A DNA stretch of 64,000 nt from Astropecten irregularis (taxonomy: Eukaryota; Echinodermata; Asteroidea; Paxillosida; Astropectinidae): NCBI GenBank assembly GCA_963971285.1, contig OZ020249.1:7316001-7380000 (forward strand), read 5' to 3'. A program made the position numbers and the translations under genes. This document shows, in pieces, positions 21,818-30,948 of the stretch (positions within the stretch are counted from its first letter, which is position 1; every line of letters begins with the position of its first letter). The notes beneath the pieces are model-generated. The model did not search any database. It was not told the origin of the DNA and saw nothing but the letters and a program-made list of their open reading frames with translations.

Positions 21818-23835
21818 TAGTTGCGATGATCGTAACCCTAGGTCTGACATGGGGACAGGGACCTTAGGGTTACGACACTTTGTTAATAAAAAGTGATCGA
21901 AACACTTTTTGGCCAAGTTGTGAAATACAATTGTCCTTAATTTTCCACTTTCCAAAATCCCAACACAAAATCTGACTACATGGATCTGATTGGTACTTAT
22001 CAATGAGTCATATAAAACCACTTTAAATATCAAAAGATCATTTTCTGCAGAAAAAATGACCCAAAACTTACCGAAGGTGTCTAGATTCCCTCCGTTCGCC
22101 GTCAATCGGCCATTTTGAATAGCGCGCAGTGTGCCATCTCGACCAAACTACGTCACGCGAAATGTCGTTTTGGCTGTTCCACCTTTCAAACTTAAACTCA
22201 CAGCCCTATGGAGGGTGTTCCCAGAATAACATGTGCGCTGTGATATACCGTGTACACGCATATCGCAACAGTATGGAGGAGGTTTTTTTATTTTAAGTCC
22301 GCATTGTTTGCTCATGTCAAGCTGCCGCTGACAATTCAAATCTTTCATCATGAAATGAAGGAAATTGCTAAGATTTTCAAATGATTTCCTTTACGAATGG
22401 TCCCACAAACAAGCAAGTCACAAACTCGGCGTCGACCCAATCCATGATCAAACAGAAATAAAAATGTCATCCACCTTATCACAGATCGCGCAGTGGTCGG
22501 TATATCCAGTCTTCAATTACACCCAAAATGATCATACCCGGTAGGACAGTGAGGATATATTCCTAAAAATATCACCGGAATATTCCATCAGAAAAAAACA
22601 CCATTTCTTACTGCAAATCTGTACCGAGCCGGCCGGCCGTGAGCCACCGTCCGTAACGGTGGAACGAACCCGGCCGCGATCCAAAAAGGTAGCCCTTCCG
22701 ACCGAGCGCAACATGCACTTCATTTCAAGCCCACGGCACGTACACGTGTAAACTGTAATGTACTGATTGAGACTTTCGCTGGTGCACGTACACAATGAAC
22801 GTTTGCTTTGAAACTGTAGCTATAACTCACGCGGATACCAGGCTGTCTGTCTCTGCGGTGTGGGCAATGTGTTTACGTCTTAATTTAATGCGATCGTCGT
22901 CGGTCGGTTTCGGAAGGATTTCGCGATATTTATTTTAGATTAAGTATAATTATGAAAAGAGTGTTTCTACTTGGCCAATTGAACAAAATAACTGAGTGAA
23001 ATTCAAGTAAGATTTATAAGCTGATGAGCCTGCGATTTGCGGTACTTTGGAAGGACATACGGTTGATCAGAATATTTTTATTTAGATCTCGCAACGATAT
23101 AACGCATACATATCGTGTATACAAAAAAAAATACACTCCATTTCTTCCTCATGATCCATGAACCGTATTTTCGCATGTGTTCGATGTCGGTGTTGGATGT
23201 CGTAAAAAAAAAATCACGCCATACGTTTTTCTTCACCTGTCATGAGCGGCGAAAAATAAACTTAATTCGGCAGTTTCGGCACACGTATAGGGTGTTTTGA
23301 GGGGTCTGGTCAATTCTATAACCTGTAATTTTTTTAACCCAATACACCGAGCATGCTGTGTGCTGCGCGGCCGCCGTACGGTTGATATGGAGTACTATGG
23401 ACACACTCACACACTGTATCATGCGAGCGCACGTGATACGAGCCCTCCATAGGGCTGTGAGTTTGAGTTTGAAAGGTGGAACAGCCAAAACGACATTTCG
23501 CGTGACGTAGTTTGGTCGAGATGGCACACTGCGCGCTATTCAAAATGGCCGAATTGACGGCGAACGGAGGGAATCTCGACACCTTCGGTAAGTTTTGGGT
23601 CATTTTTTCTGCAGAAAATGATCTTTTGATATTCAAAGTGGTTTTATATGACTCATTGATAAGTACCAATCAGATCCATGTAGTCAGATTTTGTGTGTTG
23701 GAAAGTGGAAAATTAAGGACAATTGTATTTCACAACTTGGCCAAAAAGTGTTTCGATCACTTTTTATTAACAAAGTGTCGTAACCCTAAGGTCCCTGTCC
23801 CCATGTCAGACCTAGGGTTACGATCATCGCAACTA
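21818..23835. mobile_element. 2.0-kb long-TIR element (Mutator/foldback-like) in DDX10 intron 1
   Basis: Inverted repeats of about 395 bp (21818-22215 and 23442-23835), ~97% alike by eye, begin TAGTTGCGATGATCGTAACC. They are flanked by a perfect 9-bp duplication ATTGCCTAT (21809-21817 and 23836-23844). Long TIRs with a 9-bp duplication are typical of Mutator-like elements. The 1.2-kb interior has no transposase-sized frame, so the element is non-autonomous. Each TIR carries an outward-pointing ATG (CGAGATGGCACACTGC), a YY1-like AAAATGGCCG, a TGACGTAG word and a splice-donor-like TTCGGTAAGT. In the left TIR this unit points the same way as DDX10. Confidence 0.9.
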
Positions 23836-23910
23836 ATTGCCTATGTGGTGGTCTCACATGGTAAACATAAGCCTTATCGCAAATATCGCCTGGTTGATTT
23901 TGGACAATAG
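23442..23910 (+). other. Promoter/first-exon-like unit and open frame in right TIR
   Basis: From ATG 23521 a frame runs MAHCALFKMAELTANGGNLD... to a donor-like TTCGGTAAGT at about 23585, and stays open beyond it through the TIR. In the left TIR the same frame is broken by a 1-bp difference (GCCGATTGA versus GCCGAATTGA). No protein similarity is recognised. It may be a 5' leader exon of an autonomous relative; this is inference. Confidence 0.35.
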
Positions 23911-24023
23911 TGGAAAGGCACTGTGGGAAGGGAAAAGGGACAAAATATGCCCCTTTTTCCTTCCCATGGTGCCTTTCCACCATTGTCCAAAATCAACCAG
24001 GCGGTATTTGCGATAAGCCTTAT
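23867..24023. mobile_element. 157-bp near-perfect foldback element
   Basis: ATAAGCCTTATCGCAAATAT at the left is mirrored by ATTTGCGATAAGCCTTAT at the right. Arms of ~73 bp include GGTTGATTTTGGACAATAGT / CATTGTCCAAAATCAACC, and the loop is ~10 bp. It lies about 20 bp from the long-TIR element and 100 bp from DDX10 exon 1. Confidence 0.85.
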
Positions 24024-24121
24024 TATAACGCGTGTGTCTATGAACGTCACGCCAACGACGTTAACGTTACCATGTGTGCTCGGTTTTCCATTTGATAATT
24101 CGTCATTATTTATCCACTTAC

Positions 24122-24280
24122 TTGATCATATTGAGACGTAAGATGTTTCGTCTCTTCCTCTTCAAGCTGCCATCGTTTCACTATAAGTTTATTGCGAGCT
24201 TTGTCGCTAGAATGGAAACGCTTTGGATTATTTCCACGCTGCTGAGCCTGTGGTCTGTTTCTTGCCATGTGCTGCGCCAT
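24122..24280 (-). CDS. DDX10: DDX10 coding exon 1 (N-terminus of DEAD-box RNA helicase)
   Basis: This is the first coding exon, 53 codons read leftward from the ATG at 24280. It encodes a polar, basic N-terminal tail (MAQHMARN... ending ...SQYDQ), with a KRWQLEEEE segment like the charged region ahead of the helicase core in DDX10/Dbp4 proteins. The exon ends in GATCAA followed by the donor GTAAGT (24121-24116), phase 0, and splices to ATTAATCCT (INPETI...) of exon 2. I chose the ATG at 24280 because it lies in CCAAGATGGCGCAGC, close to the TISU/YY1 start context of housekeeping genes. An in-frame ATG at 24352 would add 24 hydrophobic, unconserved-looking residues and is less likely. The identity rests mainly on exons 2 and 3; this exon is supported by phase, splice sites and sequence character. 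The family acts in the nucleolus on the small-subunit processome and 18S rRNA maturation. Confidence 0.85.
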
Positions 24281-24285
24281 CTTGG
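24271..24285 (-). promoter_or_regulatory. TISU/YY1-like start context of DDX10
   Basis: The minus strand reads CCAAGATGGCGCAGC around the chosen DDX10 ATG. It matches 10 of 12 positions of the TISU consensus SAASATGGCGGC, which combines a YY1 site with a translation start for very short 5' UTRs. That fits a housekeeping ribosome-biogenesis gene and suggests transcription begins a few tens of bases upstream (24290-24360). The start site is inferred, not seen. Confidence 0.5.
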
Positions 24286-24520
24286 ATATCCCATCATACA
24301 CTGCGCGCAGCAAGTGCAATATTATTACCGACGGCTGTTTCCAGTTTGGCAAAGTGTATGGTCATAAAAAATTGTACCTTATCAAATCAATAATTATTTC
24401 GTATAAAAGCCAATGTACCAATCCAACATAAAGCCTTTGATGATAAAAGTGAAAGAGAAAAGAAAAGAAAAATGGAAATGGAAAAAATGAATTATGCAAA
24501 AAGTTTTATTTTTACAAGTA
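24281..24520. promoter_or_regulatory. Probable DDX10 5' UTR and proximal promoter
   Basis: The position immediately upstream of the DDX10 start makes this the expected promoter. It contains CACTGCGCGCAGCAAG and ACCGACGGCTG near 24300-24330, then turns AT-rich. No TATA box is evident. No divergent gene is recognisable on the plus strand. Confidence 0.4.
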
Positions 24521-24680
24521 ATAAACTGCTGCAAACTGCTCATCAGCCAAAATAATGACATGGAATTTATAAAATGCTAGGAGTTAGTACTAGTAGGGCC
24601 TGATGCGTTCCGATCCGAGCAGGATCTTTTTTTTCAGCTGTCGATGAAGATCCTGCTAGGATCGAAACGTTACACCCTCC
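24520..24680 (+). mobile_element. Family V repeat
   Basis: 'aaactgctcatcagccaaaataatgac' and 'gggcctgatgcgttccgatcc' match 25840-25955. The end carries an inverted pair GATCCGAGCAGGATC ... GATCCTGCTAGGATC followed by GAAACG. Confidence 0.6.
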
Positions 24681-25839
24681 AAACTTCAAGCAAATTTTAT
24701 GAACTTTCTGTTCACCTAAGGAACCAAGCTTGGTGGGAACGTTCTGAACACGGGAACGTTCCAGTCTGGAAACGTTTCCTCATTCTTTTTATATGGTTTG
24801 TATGTCATCACTCATCACCACCAACATCACCACTTTGATCATGCCACTCACCAGCTCACCACAATAATTGGTGGGGCCTATATGAACTTTCATCACCATA
24901 TAATTATTTTATCATAATCCTCGGCACCGCCCATTTGCCAACCTCCAACACGCATTATCACCAATCATTATGCATACTGTATGCACACCATGGTATTTTG
25001 TTGACATTTCAACAACCCTGAGATCTATAGCCACCTGCTTTGAGCCTACCATTGTCATGGCCATCATATAGTCCTAGGCCTAATCAATTCCATTGTCACC
25101 AACTGTTAGTGTTACCACGTGTCAACTCCCGTTCTGTGACCTTAAACGCTGTATCATTCTAGAATGTTATGCGTCACGGCAGCACAAAATACCTCCTTTT
25201 CGCCCGGCGCTCTAGGTTTCTTTCAGCCGGACAGAAACTTAAACAAACAAATAAACAGACGGACAACCTAGAACTTGATAGCGAGGCCATGAGCCAGCCC
25301 ATCAATATGATCAATTCAATCATAGGTAATACGCACCTTGCTTGGAGGCCAAGGCCAAAGCAAGTCAGGCGATAAACGCGCTTTTCTCCACCATAGAAAA
25401 GCCACAGTCCAGCAATGAAAAAGCTCTAACTGTATAGCGAGGCCGGCATTCATATACTATGAAGAATGATTTAAAATTGATGAATAATATAAAAATGCTA
25501 CATCTTGATCAAATATTGATATTTAATCAATATTACAATATGCATGAAGAATTCAACAATTCAGCTCCGATTGATACAATCATATGAAATAAAAAACGTT
25601 TTTTATTGCTTGAGGGGAAAACATTTCAATTCAATCACCCTGTACATGTAGATATAAATCATTTCTGGTTGAAATCCCATTCAATTTGTCCTCCTTACGA
25701 ACTCGGACGAGTTTCGCTACTCTAAGCAAACCAAGATGGACAATTAACCTACATACAAACCAACAAACACACCAACACACGGACAAAAAGCAGACCATTT
25801 CATATATGCCTCAGAGAAATTTCAAAATGTAACTTCAAA
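24681..25839. other. Unassigned noncoding interval
   Basis: No gene recognised. A GC-richer patch at 25180-25390 (agccagcccatcaatatgat, caaggccaaagcaagtcagg) has no recognisable product. Confidence 0.45.
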
Positions 25840-25955
25840 ACAAGTAATAAACTGCTAAAAACTGCTCATCAGCCAAAATAATGACCTGAAAAAATGCTTG
25901 GAGTTTGGGGGGCCTGACGCGTTTCGACTCATGTTCTTTATCGAAGACTTAAAAT
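25840..25955 (+). mobile_element. Family V repeat, shorter copy
   Basis: It shares 'caagtaataaactgct', 'actgctcatcagccaaaata' and 'gggcctgacgcgtttcga' with the copy at 24520. Confidence 0.6.
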
Positions 25956-28516
25956 GTAAATTCGGTATTGTTAATAATTATACACAAACGAATCCCTTGT
26001 GATGTTGTTTTTTTGTTTATTTTTTTCCACAAAAAACAGTCTCCATGTAGAATATAACAATTTTACATAATATAAAAACGCATTACAAATGAGAAAGAAT
26101 TATTGAGTTTTATAGCGTCAAATCGCTTTGCAGTTTTCATTCATTTCACTTGGCACATTGAAGCAACAAACGGCCAATATGTTCTCAAAATAACGGTAGG
26201 CCTATACATTTCTAATAAAAAATTCACTTGCATTTACACACACAAAAACACCCCTACATCTCGTGTATTACAAATGCTTAAATTGTTATTTTGGAAGTAA
26301 ACACACACATATGAAAATGAAAGTTAACCTTCAACGGGTATTTTTTTTACGAGAGCTATAGCTAGCGAACAAGGACAACAATCGACCGCTATGTATTTTG
26401 GTAACCTCGGGTAGAACAAGCCAGGGACACGCGCTGCAATCGAATCCCAAGGCCTCTCTAGATGAAGAGGGGAAAAAAGGCCAAGGTTTTCGATATTTAT
26501 ATATACATTTTTCTGTTCATTTTATATTGCATTAAATGTTGTGCAGGATTTTTCAGTGATGTGTGTGAGTGATATTCCATCCAGCGCGATTTGAAGTATT
26601 TCAAAGCATTTTTTTCAGAGAGGAAATGTTTTCAATGTGCAAAAATGATAAAAATTGATTCTGACAATTATTAATTAGTTCAATGTACATTTAACTCAGA
26701 TAATTTTATAAAAACTTAGTTCATTTTGTTTTAATTATATCTAGGCAATAAATGGTATGGACAATGATGTGCTAACTTCTTTAGATTACTTGATTGGAGT
26801 TAGAAGGGCCTGACGCCTTAAATTACAGTTTGACATCTTTCATGCAAAATTATTTCACGATAAAAATGGAAAACACCGTTGCTGTTTTAATTCTAAAAAC
26901 GATGTCACTTTTATAAATTTGGCCTTTTACGGGAGTATTATTCCAATTACCTTGTTCGGGTAGTTAACAATTTTATAGTTAACATTAATTACGCTACTTT
27001 ACATTAGTTAACATTAGTTAAGCTAGTTAACATTAGTTAACGCACATAAACAATGAGCCAAAAAATGAATAACGGGTTTCATTCTTTCACGGTACATTGT
27101 GCATTTCATATCGTGATTAATTTATAGATTTATAACACATGACTCAGCAAAATTATCTTGTGCCGTCTTTTTAGTTTTCAAAATATTGCAATGTTTTCGA
27201 AAATGACAGCACAGAAACTGCTATTCCTAATGTTGGATTTATGAATAGTAAGCTTTAATTTTAAAACAAAAACGAAACAGATTATTTTTTTATCCTGTTT
27301 CCTAAGCTGCTTTCAATAATTACGATGACTAATTTCAGTTCCAATCGCGTCAGCTGCCAAATTTTTGCTTGTGCCTATACTTCAGATTTTGTGCGGCATT
27401 ATAAGAATGACGCACCGACTCAAAGGTGTAGATAAACAAGCAAAGATGTAGGGCCAGGGTATTTCTATTTTACCTCAGGGCCAAATCAACAACTGTAGCT
27501 TATGTCTGTTGTTAATGGGCCAGTTGTTTCAGTAGCAGACACAGAGTCCGAGGGCGTAGTCCACGTGTCAGCGCGTCAGCGACCGGTGCCGAGGCCTTGG
27601 CACACCGGGACGAGAGCGTGATACATCCGTCCTTTTAGCCCGGCCCAGACCGCCAGCTAGCTTACCCCCTGGTCCCTGGCCGAGGTCGGTCTTTCAAGAA
27701 TCTGACCTGCTTCATTGAATCTTGAAGGTTAATTATAGAGCCGGTGTTAATTAAGTCCATCCATTGGCACTGAACTTGAGGTTGCGGTCAATGCCAAGAG
27801 GGGTCAAGCTTCATACAGTCACCCCTGGCCCTATGTGGGTGGGTCAGTTCAGGTGAAACATGGACCTCTGGCCAGGTCAAACCGCATTCAATAGTCAATG
27901 GTCAAAAGGTAGGCCCTAATTAGTCCTTCGTTTTGTTACTGTGAAGGACACAGATTGGCCCATAAACTCACCCCCCCCCAAAAAAAGTCCCTTGTTTGGA
28001 ATAAAACAAAGTCACAGAACCAACAAAATTTGGCCAATTTCAGTTAAAAACCTGTCAAAATTACGTCCAATTTTTTAGTCGCACAGCAATTGTATACGTA
28101 TTTAATCAGAAGTATCAAACTACCACAGTTGACCTCATGGAAACTTAGTCAGTGACCATCAAAGACAAAAGAATCAATTCACAGGGAACCAAATAGGCCT
28201 AATTACAATGTCTAAAACAAGATCATTCTTATAGCAAAATATACAATTTAATTGATAACATTTCCAAATTAATTATGCACAAATTTATATTTTTTTAAAT
28301 GTGTGATATTTCAGAATGTAGATCAGTAAATCCCTTAAGTGGCCTTATATTGTCAACCCCACTGTCAAAATATATACAGGCACACATGACATTGATTTTA
28401 ACTAACAGAAATATGTGGCTTTCCCTATTCAATATGCTGTGATATTTCATCCCACTTTTTTCAACTCTCTTTTCAGTTTAATGTTCACCTATAGCATTAA
28501 TGTTGTCATTCAACCT
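25956..28516. other. Noncoding interval with GTTAAC repeats and a GC-rich patch
   Basis: A family V scrap (ggagttagaagggcctgacg) lies at 26797-26816. Degenerate AGTTAACATT units repeat at 26955-27045. At 27540-27900 a GC- and CpG-rich patch contains tcagcgcgtcagcgaccggt and ggccgaggtcggtctttcaa and contrasts with AT-rich surroundings; it could be a regulatory element. No exon was recognised. Confidence 0.4.
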
Positions 28517-28883
28517 TTAAAAGGTAGTGTATATACTTTGGTAAGAAACCAAAACAGAAATGTTCACAGATTTATGTATAACTTACAGCCTACAGGGTAT
28601 AAAGATGGTGATGGTAGGAACATACTGTTAAAATTTGTCTGCTTGAAATGGGTGTATTTATTCAGTAAACTACCGAAAATCTTTTTGATTTTTAAAAGAT
28701 CAAAAAGAAAAAAAGAAAACACTTAAGAAATAATGTGGCTGTTTTTCACTGTTTTCTCAAAAAGTGGGCACCGTATGGGAAGTGAAATTTTCACAGATGA
28801 CTGTTAGTGTTACTGTATCTGTCTTGTTATTTTTGCCCATGAATCTGTATTCTTTCATAAAAACCAAAGTTTATTACCTTTAA
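28517..28883. mobile_element. Family B1 TTAA element, reverse orientation
   Basis: TTAA at both ends (28517-28520 and 28880-28883). The sequence runs ttggtaagaaaccaaaacag at the left to accaaagtttattaccttt at the right, the reverse of the 16738 copy. Confidence 0.9.
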
Positions 28884-28917
28884 GAAAAATTCTGCTGTTT
28901 AGTCAATCAAGATTCAG

Positions 28918-29123
28918 ATTCAATTGCACTTTCCAATAATATTTATTTTAATCATTAAATAACTACAAGGGAAACTGACTGAATTTTTAAGATATTGAAA
29001 GGTGAACAAAGAAAAATTTACTGGAGCGGGATTCGCACCGACAACCCCCTGTACAGTGCTCAGGAGGTCACCGGTTCGAATCCCACTCCAGTCAATTTTT
29101 CTTTGTTCACCTTTCAATATTTA
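28918..29123. mobile_element. Head-to-head pair of tRNA-related SINE fragments
   Basis: The minus-strand fragment (29050 to 28918) carries B box, TTTGTTCACC and the ACTACAAGGGAAACTGACTG tail. The plus-strand fragment (29057-29123) carries CCGGTTCGAATCCCACTCC and the same tctttgttcacc. Together they form a ~128-bp inverted repeat (28996-29123) closing on CCCCTGTACAGTGCTCAGG. A single transcript would fold into a long hairpin. Confidence 0.75.
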
Positions 29124-29340
29124 TTTTAATTTAAAAACAATTGAGAATATTTCTCCTCAATCTTTTTTAGTTAAAATAAATACGTTACAATGGACCTTAT
29201 TACTGGAAGCCGTCATTGGCATTAGCATTAGTTTCTTTGAAGTCTGAATACATGTAATTTCATTCTTGCTTTTAAAGCTTAAGTTTCTAATGTCTTTTTT
29301 GTCTGGATGAGCATCTTGAAACAGTGGTGGGGACATTGTT
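29124..29340. other. Spacer before the tandem arrays
   Basis: AT-rich sequence; nothing recognised. Confidence 0.5.
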
Positions 29341-30478
29341 GCAGTCCGTGGTGAGATCAGATAGCAGTCCGTGGTGAGAGCAGGGAGCAGTCCGTGGTGA
29401 GAGCAAGAAGCAGTCCATGGTGACAGTGGGAAGCAGTCCGTGGTGAGAGCAGGAAGCAGTCCGTGGTGAGAGCAAGAAGCAGTCCGTGGTGAGAGCAGGA
29501 AGCAGTCCGTGGTGAGAGCAAGAAGCAGTCCGTGGTGAGAGCAAGAAGCAGTCCGTGGTGAGAGCAGGAAGCAGTCCGTGGTGAGAGCAAGAAGCAGTCC
29601 GTGGTGAGAGCAAGAAGCAGTCCGTTATGACAGCGGGAAGCAGTCCGTGGTGAGAGCAGGAAGCAGTCCGTGGTGAGAGCAGGGAGCAGTCCGTGGTGAG
29701 AGCAAGAAGCAGTCCGTGATGACAGCGGGAAGCAGTCCGTGGTGAGAGCAGGAAGCAGTCCGTGGTGAGAGCAGGAAGCAGTCCGTGGTGAGAGCAGGAA
29801 GCAGTCCGTGGTGAGAGCAAGAAGCGGTCCGTGGTGAGGGCAGGAAGCAGTCTGGTGAAAGCGGGAAGCAGTCTGTGGTGAGAGCAGGAAGCAGTCTGTT
29901 GTGAGAGCAGGAAGCAGTCTGTGGTGAGAGCAGGAAGCAGTCTGTGGTGAGAGCAGGAAGCAGTCTGTGGTGAGAGCAGGAAGCAGTCCGTGGTGAGAGC
30001 GGGAAGCAGTCCGTGGTGAGAGCGGGAAGCAGTCCGTGGTGAGAGCGGGAAGCAGTCCGTGGTAAGAGCGGGAAGCAGTCCGTGGTGAAAGCGGGAAGCA
30101 GTCCATGGTGATAGCAGGGAGCAGTCCATGGTGATAGCAGGGAGCAGTCCGTGGTGATAGCAGGGAGCAGTCCGTGGTGAGACCAAAAAGCAGTCCGTGG
30201 TGAGACCAAAAAGCAGTCCATGGTGAGACCAAAAAGCAGTCCGTGATGGGAGTGGGAAGCATTCAGTCGTGAGGAGCAGGAAGCAGTCCGTGGTGAGAGC
30301 AAGAAGCAGTCCGTGGTGAGACCAAAAAGCAGTCCGTGGTGAGAGCAGGAAGCAGTCTGTGGTGAGACCAAAAAGCAGTCCATGGTGAGAGCAAGAAGCA
30401 GTCCGTGGTGAGAGCAAGGCAGTCCGTGGTGAGAGCAGGAAGCAGTCAATGGTGGGACCAAGTAGTAGACCATGGTGA
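29341..30478. repeat. 23-bp minisatellite (about 49 units)
   Basis: The unit is gcagtccgtggtgagagcaggaa, with variants at agcaAgaa, agcGgGaa, accaAaAa and cAgtcTgtgg that cluster in neighbouring units. Since 23 is not a multiple of 3, the minus strand reads through all phases and gives a 23-residue super-repeat with frames of 301, 312 and 376 codons. I see no evidence for translation. Confidence 0.95.
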
Positions 30479-30948
30479 GTCGGTGACTCTGTGGACAGTC
30501 TGATGTGCGACAGGTTGTAGGCTCACAGTGGTAGCATGCAGAATGTTTGAAGATGAGAATCAATCATCAAAGAAAACGCAGCACCATGGCAATCTGTGAA
30601 TATAGAAAGTAACAAATTGAACATCTTGATTAGTTCTTTATATAAGAAATTTGAACACCCTGAGAAAATCGCTAGCAAAGTTTGCCAATATGTTGAATTG
30701 ACTCACCAGAAATGGGATTTTAACTTTATTTCAAAATCACTTTCAAAATAGGCTTCAGTTTTTTGTTTCGAGGTTTTTTGCCGTTTTTTTATATGGGGGG
30801 GGGGCCTCTTTCTAGTTAATTTTTAGGTTATTGACAAGTCAAATTTTGTCATGATTTAGTGCTAAGTTGAAAATATGTGACTTGAGTTTGACAAGTCAAC
30901 TTACCACTTGAGCTGATTCTGTGCAGTAGTTATATTCCTTCTCATCCA
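30479..30948. other. Spacer between the 23-bp and 51-bp arrays
   Basis: Nonrepetitive, AT-rich sequence with a G run at 30796-30804. No gene recognised. Confidence 0.5.

Larger units (their letters stand above)
19103..24121 (-). other. DDX10 intron 1
   Basis: This is a GT-AG intron of about 5.0 kb between exons 1 and 2. Much of its length is interspersed repeats listed separately: a B1 element, a TTAA foldback, a B1 fragment, a SINE, the 2.0-kb long-TIR element and a short foldback. Nothing else in it looks coding. Confidence 0.85.

Noticed and set aside
24281..24352. Upstream in-frame ATG for DDX10 at 24352
   Set aside because: It would add a hydrophobic 24-residue stretch unlike the charged N-terminus of this family; the ATG at 24280 has a TISU-like context.
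29341..30478. Proteins of 301-376 residues on the minus strand
   Set aside because: They are by-products of a stop-free 23-bp minisatellite read in successive frames; all three frames are equally open.
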